DNA from: Platerodrilus igneus
Taxonomy: Eukaryota > Arthropoda > Insecta > Coleoptera > Lycidae
Direction: 5' to 3'
NCBI GenBank assembly: GCA_036346225.1
Contig: JARFIW010000663.1
Coordinates: 2,852,001 to 2,916,000, forward strand
Length of the DNA stretch: 64,000 bases
The first letter of the stretch is position 1. Each line of letters starts with the position of its first letter. The notes beneath the pieces are model-generated. The model saw nothing but the letters and a program-made list of their open reading frames with translations. It had not been told where the DNA came from and made no database searches. Shown here piece by piece: positions 1 to 11,276 of this stretch. Position numbers and translations under genes: made by a program.

Positions 1-1196
1 TATTTTCTAACAATAAATTACAAACGTATTTAACCGAAAATTTTAACATCCGGAACGATTAGGAACCAAACACTATGCCATCGCCTTACAGAATTTATGA
101 GGACAACTGAGAGGGGTTGAAATGGACTGTAAAATAGGGTGTAGAGGGTTGTCATATAGTGATTACACAGAGAGAAATGGTTTTAAATCACTTACCCCAA
201 ACTTGGTTTCTGGTAGCACAACACTCACTTACTGATTGTTATCTAGCTTTAGGGTAGGTGGATAGGAAGTGGAGTTTGACCTGTTTGATTTATTTTAGTA
301 GACGAGAGCGTAATAATAAGGAGGAATTTATTATCCCGCGGCCCGTACGGAACTCTCGCTTGCTTGGTACTGACTACGAGCGCGATAATGTCAAAGGCCG
401 TCGCGGTAGGAGGTTGCGGCTGGTCCCGAACGACGCGTGCACCTATTACTGGTCTGTATAAAATATCGAAACCAATTCACTCAGGGATCCAGCAATATAA
501 AAACAATATCACACAAAACATACGCTGAATCCTTATTGTAATAATATTAGCATTGAGTGATTAACAATGGTTTGCCATTGATTTTTTAATATTTATATAA
601 TACAAGCAACCTCACGTACCGTAAGTGAGGAAAACAATCGTTGTTTATCGGCTTTTAGAAACACATCATACCCCAAGCTGCATACAACGGTAACCAGACA
701 AATGTGTTGTAGCGACAATGAGCGATTCGTGTGTTAAATCTAAGTAAGCATTGGTTGAAAGAAGCTAGGGATGCGAGTATCTGGGTTGCAAACTTTAACT
801 ATTAAAGAAACATCACCTTTCAAATACCTGCCAGTCACATAAATAGAAAGTAAGTTTTCACCTTAAATATTCGTAAGCCAACAGTCAAAATATAGCGACA
901 ACGAGCATTTAAAATTTTTAAATAGCATTATTAAGGTAATGGACGTACCTTTAGGCGGCATTACAAAATTTAGTTCTAATTAAAACATTTTCAAGAAACT
1001 GACAATTAACATACGAAATTAAAATCAACACAAATAAAAATACTCTAAATGTTGACCGATGTACACTAAAACCGATAAAAGCGAACCTACGCGTTCGAAG
1101 TGCAAAGCTAGTCAAATAATATTTTGTTCTAATTTACTAATCAAGATCCGACAGACAATGTTGTAGTTTTCACTTTCGAGCTCATACAATAAAAGG
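1..1196. other. Non-coding stretch, nothing recognised
   Basis: No recognisable gene. The only open frame (258-461, 67 codons) lies in a locally GC-richer patch, has no recognisable domain and is probably chance. Confidence 0.5.
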
Positions 1197-1206
1197 CCGT
1201 TATGTA
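1197..1206. repeat. Left target-site duplication of foldback element
   Basis: CCGTTATGTA, identical to 3467-3476 on the other side of the element; it directly abuts the terminal AGGTCC. Confidence 0.85.
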
Positions 1207-3466
1207 AGGTCCGTCAAGTCCCCCCTAGTTGACCAATTTGCTCCAAAACCTAGCACCCATTTACTTATAGATAGAACTAGCTAGCACCAAAGTTGTGAAG
1301 CTAACACCAAAGCTGTTTCAGAAATATGGTCATTTATATTTGGGGGGGGGCAACTTGACGCTAGCCCCCGTGCTCCGATTTACTTCAAACCTAGCACCAC
1401 GTAGCTTAGAGCTAGCACCAGCTAGCACCCAAATAAGAAAGCTAGCACTATAAAAACAAGATGGCGGCGATTTTTAAAAGAATGTTGCCAGCCCCTCCCA
1501 GTTGTCCGATTTGCTCCAAAATCTAGCACCATGTAGCTTAGAGCTAGCACTATCTAGTACCCAAGTAAGAAAGCACAATAAAACAAGATTGCGTCGATAT
1601 TTTAAAAAAATTTTGTTAACCCCTCCAGTTGTCCGATTTGCTTAAAAATCTAGCACCTCCTTGCTTATACGTAGCCCAAAGTTGTAGAACTAGCACCAAA
1701 GCGGTTTTAGAAATATGGCCAATTATATTTGGGGGCGGTTAACTTGACGCTAGTCCCCCCAGTGCTCCGACTTTCTCCAAAACCTAGCACCATGTAGTTT
1801 TGAGCTGCTGCACCTTAAAAACAAGATGGCGGCAATTTTTTAAAATTTTTTTGCCAGCTCCCCAGTTAACCGATTTGCTCCAGAACCTAGCACCCATTTG
1901 CTTATAGTTAGCACTAGCTAGCACCAAAGTTGTAGAGCTAGCACCAGAGCTGTTTTAGAAATATGGCCAATTATATTCAGGGGGACCAACTTGACGCTAC
2001 CCCTTCCCTGTTCCGATTTACTCCAAAACCTAGCACCATGTAGCTTAGAGCTAGCACCAGCTAACACCCAAGTAAGAAAGCTAGCACCTTAAAAACAAGA
2101 TGGCGGCGATTTTTTAAAAATTTTTGTCAGCCCCCAGGCACCTCTTTGATTATTGGTCATACATCTAAAACAGATTCGGTGCTAGTTTTTGGAGCAAATC
2201 GGACAACGGGGGGAGGGGGGGCAACATTTCTATAAACTTTTATAAACTTGGGTTCTAGTTGGGGCTAGCTCTATGCTACATTATACTAGGTTTTGGAGCA
2301 AATCGGAGCACGGGGAGACTAGCGTCAAGTTGCCCCCTACCCCATATAATTGGCCATATTTCTGGTACGGCTTTGGTGCTAGCTCGACAACTTTAGTGCT
2401 AGCTGGTTCTAGTTATAACCAAAGAGGTGCTAGATTTTGAAGCAAGTCGGACAACTGGAGGCTGACAAAATTTTTTTTAAAAAATCGCCGCCATCTTGTT
2501 TTTATGGTGCTAGCGTTCTTACTTGGGTGCTAGCTGGTGATAGCTCTAAGCTACATGGTGTTAGATTTTGAAGGGAATCTGACAACTGGTGGGGGAGGGC
2601 TGTCAAATTTTTTTAAAAAATCGCCGCCATCTTGTTTTTATGGTGCTAGCTTTCTTACTTGGGTGCTAGCTGGTGCTAGCTTTAAGCTACATGGTGCTAG
2701 TTTTTGGAGCAAATCAGAGCACTGGGGGGCTAGCGCCAAGTTGGTTCCCCGAATGTAATTGGCCATATTTCTAAAACAGCTTTGGTGCTAGCTCTACAGC
2801 TGTGGTGCTAGCTAGTGCTAGCTATAAGCTAATGGGTGCTAGGTGTTAGAAAAAATCGGTCAACGGGGGGGTTGGCAAAATTTTTTTAAAGAATCGCCGC
2901 CATCTTGTTCTTAAGGTGCTAGCTTTCTTACTTGGATGCTAGTTCTAACCTACATGACGCTAGGTTTTGGAGCAACTCGGAGCACTGAGGGGGATTAGCG
3001 TCAAATTGGCCGCCTCCAAATATAATTGTCCATAGATTTTAAAGCAAATCGGACAACTGGCGGGGGGGCTGACAAATTTTTTTATAAAATCGTCCATCTT
3101 GTTTTTATGGTGCTAGCTTTCTTACTTGGGTGCTAGCTGTAAGCTACACGGTGCTAGATTTTGGAGCAAATCGGACAACTGGGGAGGGGGGCGGCAACTG
3201 TTTTTTTAAAATCGCCGCCATCTTGTTTTTACGGTGCTAGCTTTCCTACTTGGGTGCTAGCTGATACTAGCTTTAAGCTACATGGTGCTATATTTTGGAG
3301 CAAATCGAAGAACGGGGGGGAGGGTAGCGTCAAGTTGGTTCCTCGAATATAATTGGCTATATTTCTGAAACAGCATTGGTGCTAGCTCTACTTTGGTGCT
3401 AGCTATAAGCAAATGGGTGCTAGGTTTTGGAGCAAATCGGTCAACTGAGGCCAACTTGATGGACCT
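1207..3466. mobile_element. Foldback (long terminal inverted repeat) element, non-coding
   Basis: The left half (about 1207-2135) carries many GCTAGCACC-type motifs and four versions of a module reading roughly AAGATGGCGGCGAT. The right half (about 2160-3466) carries the same modules in reverse complement (ATCGCCGCCATCTTG, GGTGCTAGC), at least five times. The ends are inverted: AGGTCC at 1207 and GGACCT at 3461-3466, and TCAAGT follows at both tips. Immediately outside, the same 10 bases CCGTTATGTA occur at 1197-1206 and 3467-3476, a perfect target-site duplication. The short open frames inside (2537-2758, 3161-3352) are just the repeat and encode nothing recognisable. Nearly the whole element is inverted repeat with a small unpaired centre near 2140-2190. 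Foldback elements and TIR-type Mutator-like elements have 9-11 bp duplications, so a non-autonomous member of such a group is likely; the exact superfamily is inference. Confidence 0.88.
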
Positions 3467-3476
3467 CCGTTATGTA
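3467..3476. repeat. Right target-site duplication of foldback element
   Basis: CCGTTATGTA, identical to 1197-1206; it directly follows the terminal GGACCT. Confidence 0.85.
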
Positions 3477-4016
3477 CCTACTTAAAACACGCCTCATTGA
3501 TTTCTTGTCATTATTTTACTCATTACAAAATTGGAATATCTTAAATACGTTTGTCTATTCTAGACGCTACGATTAGTCCCTTGACTGCCTTCTTTCCTGG
3601 TCCTGTCGATTTAACACTACCCGCGATTAAGTAAATCAGCCATACTAAGCAAAATATTTTGGACAATTTTTGCCTTAGAGCTTTATTTTAATCGTTGATT
3701 ACTTGTTTTAATTAATGTTTTGCCTTTTGTCTTGAATTTTATGTTGTTTTGTCGATCAATTTATATTTCATTGACAATAAACCGTTCTTTTTCTCTTTTT
3801 CTATTAAGACATCCGATAGGTTTAATTTGTAGATATTTTAGAGAAGCCGAAGTGTTCTGCTTAACCAGTGGCGCGCTGTTAAATTTTTTAGTGTGGAAGC
3901 GCTTCAAGTTGGCACTTATACTACTGAATTTTATCTCTTTTTGAATCTTAGATTTTAATACTTTTCTTTTTTTAACATAAGTAAATTCCATTTTCCGCAT
4001 TTTAAAGGTATACCCA

Positions 4017-4092
4017 GTGTGGGTGTGCGTGTGCGCGCGTGTGTGTTGGCGCGCGTGTGTGTGTGACAAGCGTGCGTGTATGGTGCGTGTGT
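4017..4092. repeat. GT/GC-rich simple repeat
   Basis: Imperfect alternating purine-pyrimidine run (GTGTG, GCGCG). It creates spurious His/Thr/Arg-rich open frames on the minus strand. The rest of 3477-4740 shows nothing recognisable. Confidence 0.85.
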
Positions 4093-4740
4093 GACTATGT
4101 GTAACTTAAGAAGCTTGAGCCTTGTGTTTAGAAGCAAAAAAGTAGATATAGGAAAGTACGTGTTGTTTTGGAGGCGTATTACAGCATATTGCTTTATTTC
4201 TTTGGATTTGAAATAATTAGTTTTGCTGATTTATGTATTGTTAATGTTTGTATTATTTTGAATTTTCAAATTACCTAAATTGTTATTTAAAACCTTTGAT
4301 GCCAATAAACTTTCATTTAGAATTGAACCAACCTTTTTAAAAAATATGCTAAAATATAACCAATAAATTATTCTGCGAATTTTGCATTAACAGCCAGCTG
4401 TTAAAATGCAAGAAAGACCACGTTGCTTTTTTATTTTTACACTTTTAAGAATTGCACTCACATTAACAAAGATACATCTTCAAAAGCTATTTATTACTCA
4501 AAGTAAAACTAAATCATCTTATTTTAGAAATATTAAAAAGGCAATTTTGGTTAAAAAAATAATAAACGTAACGACGTAAAAATTTAAGTTAAGGTGACTG
4601 TATTTTTCAATTTACTTATCAAGCACTAAAAAAAACTAAGTATTAATAACTATAAACAATAAAACACACGAATATACACACACTTAAACATTATATACAG
4701 TGTTGACAACGCAGTTTTTCTTTGACGCTTATTCAATATT

Positions 4741-5076
4741 TTATTTATAATGCAATTCTATTCTTCTATTAACCTGTGCAAACCTGTTTATTACATCATC
4801 ATAAAATCTTGGATTCTGTAGCAAGCGAGTACATTCTTTTTCTATAGACAACGCAGCTACATGGGATAGTCTTTCTTCACCAGTTGAATTTCTGATAAAT
4901 GTTTTAATGCGCTTTAATGTAGAAAAACTGCGTTCAACCAAAGTACTTGTTGCCGGAATTGTTAAAACAAGTTGACACAATTTACAGACTTCACTATAGG
5001 ACTCTGCCAAATCAATTTCTTTAAGAAAACGTAGCATATTGTAACGGGCTACTACTACTGCGTCTTTATTACTCAC
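4741..5076 (-). pseudogene. hAT transposase C-terminal dimerisation-domain remnant
   Basis: The 111-codon minus-strand frame contains TLVERSFSTLKRIKTFIRNS followed by RLSHVAALSIEKE. This is the pattern of the hAT C-terminal dimerisation domain (the ERxFSxLKxIKxxxRxxxxxxRLxxLxxLxIE core), as found in hAT and zinc-finger MYM-like transposases. The BED finger and the catalytic DDE core, normally several hundred residues upstream, are absent, so this is a 5'-truncated relic; the Met at 5076 is only the first one in frame. The next bases upstream on the minus strand (5077-5590) are non-coding and match 43790-44328 in inverted orientation. Confidence 0.72.
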
Positions 5077-5590
5077 TGTTCACAAGTCTAATTAACAGTA
5101 TATGCCTTATTTATAGATGTTTTCAGTCCAATGAACAATGAAGCATTATCACACTAATGAATTTACAAGCACTAATATCTTCTTAAACTAACTTTTTTAC
5201 CATAGGTCCATTAACAACACTAACACAACTATTTGTTTATACACTTCTATTTATTTATGTATACTACAAGCTGCATGTACATTAGACACAGCATATAACA
5301 TTTATGTATACTTCTAAAAGCTCAAACTACTATTACTTTACAACGTTATAATTTATATTAGACATTTTAGTATAGACTGACTCTTGCATTTCTTAGCGGT
5401 CTTATATATACTCAGATTTAAAGATATGAGTCATCCTCTAGTAGTTACGAGAAGCTTTCCGGTCTATTGAGAATAAACAGTGCCGGCGGCGTTTTGTGTT
5501 TGATTGCTAGAAGAATTCTCGTATCCTGAAAACTATGCAGAGCCTACAGCGCTTGTGTGTTTGATGGGTTGCCTAGTAGTAGCTCGCAAC
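5077..5590. repeat. hAT-associated repeat, inverted copy at 43790-44328
   Basis: Shared blocks include GTTGCGAGCTAC, AGGCAACCCATCAAACACAC, GCAGCTTGTA, AACATCTATAAATA and the GGGCTACTACTAC end next to the hAT frame, all in reverse complement at 43790-44328. Both copies have decayed. The second copy stops where the transposase coding part would begin, as in a non-autonomous derivative. Confidence 0.65.
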
Positions 5591-6603
5591 AATATTTAAC
5601 GGTGTTTTTTGATTATTGACTCCTGAGTGTTGTATAAAACACTTAGCTGTGAATTTAATGCCAAAATGTCAAAACAATTTGCATAATTATGTTTTAAACT
5701 ATAAAAGGCTTTTTCAGCAAAACGGGCTTTATTATAGTTATAATTACATAATTCGACGTATTTTAATTCCGCGAAATTCTGAAATCTGCTTCTGAGTTGT
5801 TGAGAAATATTATCAAAAATTTACAACACAATAGATTTTCTTATAGTACCTACTACAAACACAAACTCTACTTAATGATGGTATAATAATCTAAATTAAA
5901 AAAAGCTTAAATCTTATTACTAAACTCACATTTTTAAGTAGTTTTGAAACTTTGTAATTCAAGTTAAAAATAATTCACTTGTTCGTGATTTATTTAAAAA
6001 TAATTAGTACCAACCAAAAGCACGAGTTTGCTACTTAAGCCACGCTATCAATAAAATAATGCTACTTCTAATATATGGATAACCACCATCAACACAAATA
6101 ACAACAGACGTTCATCTTTCATGAAGCGGCAGTAAACACCGCTTCCACTTCTGTTAAAATCGGCAGCATTCGATAAATACACGATTGTGACCACTTGTCG
6201 TGTTGATGAACCTCAAGTTGATATCGTTTACACATTTGGAAACGCAAGAAAATGCCGCAAAGTGGTCAAGTTCAAAAAGTCTATGCTGACAGACGAAGGG
6301 GCGCGATTATGTACGATCGCTCGTTTACAGTTGATGATGTAGACATCATGAATACTTTCCTATTCAGTTTCTTGTATTTATTTGAAAAGATAACTTACTA
6401 ATGAAAGATGCAAAGAGCAACGTATGTCAAGGAGCAATGAATGCTCTATCAAATATTGAATAAACTTTAAATGCTTATTCTTATAACGATTAGGTGAAGC
6501 GGTGCTTCCATCACTGCCATGGACTGCACGCTTCTGCGGTTAACATCACCTTGAATACCATGTCAGTAGAATAGGTTATGTAAGCCTATCAATAAAATGA
6601 CAA
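5591..6603. other. Non-coding 5' flank of zinc-finger gene 1
   Basis: AT-rich with no long frame. It contains a partly repeated GAAGCGG / CCGCTTC patch around 6121-6150 and 6494-6540. No TATA box can be assigned with confidence. Confidence 0.4.
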
Positions 6604-8418
6604 ATGGATAATAATATAAAAATGAATATATCACCATCAGAAGAGAACTCATTCGAAGACGTAGATATCAAGGAGGAATCTGAATATTTCGCTAAATTAA
6701 CTCAAGAAGAGGAATCATTCTTATTACCTTTTGTCTCTACAACTAACAGCTATGAAATGGCTAATGCATCTCAGTCCCTCACTATACATACATTAAAAAG
6801 TACTTCTACAACAGAACACGGAAATGAAAATATAAAAATACTTAAGCGCAAATTTATACAGCAAAATAATAAACAACAGAAATGTTTAAATAGTAGGTTA
6901 CGATGTTGCAATGCATGCAACTATAATACCTTACACAAAAGTAGACTAATTCAGCATATGACAAAACATAAAACTGATAATCCGTTTTCGTGTACGGTTT
7001 GTGATTACAAAACGTCCCAACTGACTTCGTTAGAAAGACATACGAAAACATATACAGGCGATAAATCATTTTCATGTAAGAATTGTAATTACAAAACCTC
7101 TCAAAAGGGCAATTTTAAAATACATATGAGAACACATACCGGTGATAAACCATTTTTATGCGGTGTTTGTGATTACAAAGCATCTCACAAGGTCAGTTTA
7201 AAAATACATATGAGAACACACTCTAGTGATAAACCATTTTCATGCGGTGTCTGTGATTACAAGGCATCCCTAAAAAGCATTCTTAAAATGCATATGAAAA
7301 CTCATACCAGTGATAAACCATTTTCATGTGGTTTGTGTGACTATAAAGTAACTCGAATGGACAAACTAATAATACATATGACAACACATACCGGTGATAA
7401 ACCATTTTCATGTAAGGTATGCAATTACAAAACATCTCGAAAGAGCAATCTCAAAATGCATATGAGAATCCATACTGGTCACAAACTATTTTCGTGTAGT
7501 GTTTGTGATTACAGAGAGTCTCGAATGGATACAATAATAAAACATATGAGAACACATACCGGTGATAAACCATTTTCATGTAACATGTGTGATTACAAAG
7601 CATCTCAAATGAGTAGTATAAAAATACATATGGTAACCCATACTGGCGACAAGCCGTTTTCATGTGGTGTTTGTGATTACAAAGCATCCCATAAGGGCAG
7701 TCTAAGAATACATATGAGAACCCATACGGGTGAGAAACCATTTGTATGTGGTGTTTGTAATTATAAAGCATCTCAAACGGGCGGTCTACAAATACATATG
7801 AGAACACATACCGGTGATAAACCATTTGCGTGTAAGGTTTGCAATTTCAAATCATCCCTAAATAGCAATCTTATAATGCATATGAGAACACATACGGGCG
7901 ATAAGCCATTTTCATGTAAGATTTGCAATTTTAAAACATCCCAAAAGGGGAATCTTAAGATACACGTCAGAACGCACACTGGTGATAAACCATTTCTTTG
8001 TACAGTTTGTAATTTCAAAGCATCTCTATACAGCAATCTTAAAATACACATGAGGACCCATACTGGTGCTAAGCCGTATTCATGCGGTGTTTGTGATTAT
8101 AAAGCATCAAGAAGGGACCTTTTAAAATTACATATAAATGTACACAGTGGTAGTAAATTATTTTCGTGTAATGTTTGTGATTACAAAACATTGAGAATGG
8201 GCGATCTAAAAATACATATGAGAAAACATTCTGGTACTAAACCGTTTGTATGCGGCAGTTGTGATTATAAAGCATTTACAATCGGTAATTTAACCACCCA
8301 TATGCGGAAACACACTGGTGAAAAAGTATTTGCATGTAAGGATTGTGACTACAAAGCATCCCGGAAGAGCAACCTAACCACTCACATGAAAAAACATACT
8401 ATAGTTCATTCCAAATAA
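6604..8418 (+). CDS. C2H2 zinc-finger protein with 18 fingers (zinc-finger gene 1)
   Basis: Intact 604-residue frame. Residues 1-100 are an acidic, Ser/Thr-rich head with an IKEE sequence at 22-25 that fits the SUMO-acceptor consensus. From Cys102 onward there are 18 tandem C2H2 fingers with a strict 28-residue (84-bp) period, the linker usually THTGDKPF, and a consensus close to CxVCDYKASxxxxLKIHMRTH. Finger 2 has Tyr instead of the second zinc-binding His (HTKTY); the other fingers keep all four ligands. Such proteins normally bind DNA in the nucleus, often as repressors, but the target cannot be read from sequence by eye. The start is chosen because the head MDNNIKMNIS matches the start of zinc-finger gene 2 (MDNDIKINTT). 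There are no introns within the frame. Single-exon layout and relatives in the same window indicate a lineage-expanded family. Confidence 0.9.
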   Translation: MDNNIKMNISPSEENSFEDVDIKEESEYFAKLTQEEESFLLPFVSTTNSYEMANASQSLTIHTLKSTSTTEHGNENIKILKRKFIQQNNKQQKCLNSRLRCCNACNYNTLHKSRLIQHMTKHKTDNPFSCTVCDYKTSQLTSLERHTKTYTGDKSFSCKNCNYKTSQKGNFKIHMRTHTGDKPFLCGVCDYKASHKVSLKIHMRTHSSDKPFSCGVCDYKASLKSILKMHMKTHTSDKPFSCGLCDYKVTRMDKLIIHMTTHTGDKPFSCKVCNYKTSRKSNLKMHMRIHTGHKLFSCSVCDYRESRMDTIIKHMRTHTGDKPFSCNMCDYKASQMSSIKIHMVTHTGDKPFSCGVCDYKASHKGSLRIHMRTHTGEKPFVCGVCNYKASQTGGLQIHMRTHTGDKPFACKVCNFKSSLNSNLIMHMRTHTGDKPFSCKICNFKTSQKGNLKIHVRTHTGDKPFLCTVCNFKASLYSNLKIHMRTHTGAKPYSCGVCDYKASRRDLLKLHINVHSGSKLFSCNVCDYKTLRMGDLKIHMRKHSGTKPFVCGSCDYKAFTIGNLTTHMRKHTGEKVFACKDCDYKASRKSNLTTHMKKHTIVHSK

Positions 8419-8699
8419 GAATAAAGTAGGTGACCTTGAACGCAAGATGGATTTACACAGCAAATTAATTATAATTTCTGTATATACATACAGAATAATT
8501 ATTAATTCCATATTTGAGTGATTATAAATCGTGACTAGCCTAAATTAATTTCTATAACTCGTTTTTATTGCAAATTTGACAACGGCGCATTACATATATT
8601 TTAAATACAAATTTTTAGTATTAAGCTGTGTAAATCAGCATCACGTTTTAACCAATCAAATCGAATGCTAAACTTTCCTTATACCTTTCATTGCTTTAT

Positions 8700-8990
8700 T
8701 CTTAGCTGGAATGGACTATAGAGATAAACCACTTTGAGGTGGTAGTTGAAATTACGAAGCAGTCTAAAAATACAATTAAGAATACGCTCGGGCGATAAAA
8801 ATCATATGCAGCTTTGTGATACGAAGCATTTAAAATGAGTAATCTGAAAACGCTTAGTTTTGATAAATAATTTTCTATGCAGATTTGTGATTGCTAAGCA
8901 CCTCAAATTGCCCATTTAGCGTAGCGTATGAGAAAAGATTCAGTGATAAATCTTTTGTATGTACTTAGTATTCTTGATTTTAAGTTATGT
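8700..8990 (+). pseudogene. Decayed zinc-finger units downstream of gene 1
   Basis: Finger-like pieces persist out of frame: GATAAACCAC, TTTGTGATACGAAGCATTT and AAATGAGTAATCTGAAAA. They include a block at about 8880-8970 (GATTGCTAAGCACC, AAATTGCCCATTTAG, TTCAGTGATAAA) that recurs at 58936-59025 after zinc-finger array 3. Stops and indels rule out translation. Confidence 0.75.
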
Positions 8991-9152
8991 ATCTGTGAGT
9001 GTTGATCTTACTATGCGGTTACGTACTTGTGAAAACTACTTCCATGCAAGGTTTGTGGTTATAAAGTATATCTAATATATTAGCAATCTCTAAAGTCATG
9101 ATCAAACAGTGTCGAAAAACGGTTTTTGTGTGGTGTTTACGAATGCAACACG

Positions 9153-9682
9153 AGTTACGTTTCGGGTCTTGGGACATGTGTTTTTAAAAACTTTTCCAAA
9201 ACTTCGTAACAATTTATTTGGTTTATACAGATGTTAATATGGAATTTTGACAATCTTGATTTAAAATTACTCTAAGTCGAAAAATAATTACTAATTCAAC
9301 TAATATGAGTTAGTACCCTAAACTGAAATACTTGAGACTGACTGGCTGGCCTTGGGGCTTCCAGGGTATTTATGCTGTCCTTGCCTCTCACATGTCTGTG
9401 GGAACTTGCAGAACTCATGTTCGATTTCTTAATTCTACTCATTATACAATGTAACTGTCTTACTTTCTAGATAATCACGGTTCTTAATCGTCTGTGACCT
9501 GCCACCTGCGGTATCACTCGTCTGTAATACAATGTATTGCATCCGTTCTCACAACTGTTAACCTTTATTTAATTATCCTTGAATTACATTGTTGCATTTG
9601 ACTTAATAATTTCTTTAACAATTTCTAATAATTCCTAATAACTTCTATTTTGTTATACATACATAGATTGGGATACATAACT
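9153..9682 (-). repeat. Errantivirus-type LTR
   Basis: Read on the minus strand it starts AGTTATGTATCCC at 9682, right after a purine-rich tract (9683-9690). It contains a TATAAATAC box and AATAAA, and ends at 9153 in ...CGTAACT. AGTTA...TAACT ends are typical of Gypsy-group errantiviruses. About 530 bp. Only this LTR of the element is seen. Confidence 0.65.
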
Positions 9683-9788
9683 CCTCCCGACGTAAATGAA
9701 AAATTAAGGTTTTCTTTGCTTAATTTTTAAATTCATAAAATTTATGGTTTAAAATTCATTGTCCCTAAGGGTACATTTGTTTCTTTAT

Positions 9789-11276
9789 TTACCTAAGTTT
9801 CAAATTGTTTTCTTTATTCTTATATCTAAGATACATTTTGTAAAATACATATATAATTAGAAAAATTAATAAAAGGATTAATAAAATTGTCCAAACGCTT
9901 ATATTATCATACTGTAACTTGGGCATTTTTAATTCACTTAAGTGTTCTTTATAATTGTCCATTAATTTCATGGCGTGGTTGAGTTCGTCTAAGTCTAGGT
10001 GTTATAGTTGCATGGGTTTCTTGAGTATTTCTTCATCTTCGGTTTACGTTGTCTTGAATTGCAGCTCTGGTAAATTTGCGAGTTTCTTGGTTGCTATGGG
10101 ATCTTGATAAACTTGAGTGATTTCGTTTTTCAATTATAAATAAGTCTTCTTTAAGGGTGATTAATTTGCTTCCGGTTAATGCTAGATTATTCTCGTCTTG
10201 ATTGCAGTGGGACGGTTGCTACTACTTCTGTTGGGAATATGGCAATCTATTTGTTTTCTGTAATTTTCTGAATTTTCATGTTAGTGATTTGTACGGGTTT
10301 TGCTTTACAGTTTTCGTAATGATTTGAAAATTTTAATTATTGTACTTTGCAAGGGCTGTCTTCTTGGATGGTTGTTGTTAACGATTGGCATAGATGTTGA
10401 GTTGGTGTTACTTCGGTATATTTTTCGTTTGTATAACTATATCTTAGTTCATTTAAGGATAGGAACTTGGTTTTGGGTATGATATCTTGATACATGCTAG
10501 TAATTTTTATTGGAAAAGCAAATAAATGATAATAATTATAATTGTTACTTTCTACTATTGGGATTTCTATTAAAAATGTTGTTTCGTTATTTTTTTACAT
10601 AGCCTTTTACTATAGCTATTTTTTCAAATATAAGAACGTTTGATTCTGTCACATCAAAGGGTAATTTACTATTAGTTATAAATCATCTAATTCGTAATAA
10701 TTGTTGGTTCTATGATACTAGAGTGTAATGTATTTAATTTTGTAAATGTTACGGCATTTTCTAAAGTGGCTATAAATTGTTAGATTAAAGTAAGGGTTGA
10801 TATTATTTGAGTGAATATTGTATTAAATCTAATTGTCTCGCATTCCTAACATGGTAGTTTGCATGTTAGTTTCAAGGGTTTGTATTCTATTGGCTATACT
10901 ATCTTGAATTTTTACTAGCTTTCTTAATGTTTCGTTGAATTTTATAATAGTTGATTGGGTTAGAGATATTTGGTTGCTAATAATGGTTTTTATATCGTTT
11001 TGATTTTCAATTAGCTGTTATATTGCGTTGTCATAACGTTCTGCGTCTTGGTTATCTAAATTGCCTGTGATAGCTTTTATTATGTTACCTAGTCCGTTAA
11101 TTAGTCCTTTTTTTCGTCTTGCAATTTGTTCTGTGGGTATTAATATATTAAATTTATCTTCTATGTGCCTTAAAATGTTTTCTATTATACTGTTACAATT
11201 CATCATTTCTATTGCGTATTCCTTTCCGAATTTGGCCGTGTCCATTGATTGTTTTAGTAGTTGTTTAGTCGAATAT
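9789..11276 (-). pseudogene. env: Errantivirus envelope remnant, broken
   Basis: Two frames on the minus strand mark it. The frame 11353-11018 holds a basic RRKK site followed by the Gly-rich fusion-peptide-like GLINGLGNIIKAITGNLD, as in errantivirus Env and related baculovirus F proteins; its first roughly 25 residues come from the adjoining repeat, not from env. The frame 9971-9789 holds a hydrophobic membrane segment (about residues 28-48) and a short basic tail, as expected for the Env C-terminus. Between them (about 9972-11017) the coding is recognisable only in pieces with stops and frameshifts. Upstream env sequence is cut off by the repeat at 11273. Not functional as it stands. Confidence 0.7.

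Noticed and set aside
2537..3352. Two open frames with a shared KSPPSCFYGASF motif
   Set aside because: They translate the inverted-repeat module of the foldback element, no start or family support.
3761..4137. His/Thr/Arg-rich minus-strand frames
   Set aside because: They are the antisense translation of a GT/GC simple repeat.
6854..8051. Minus-strand open frames across the zinc-finger array
   Set aside because: Antisense shadows of the 84-bp finger unit; the plus-strand finger pattern is unambiguous. The same applies at 57887-58410.
6900..8400. Regularly spaced 84-bp repeats that might look like a CRISPR or satellite array
   Set aside because: The period is one C2H2 finger plus linker in an intact reading frame.
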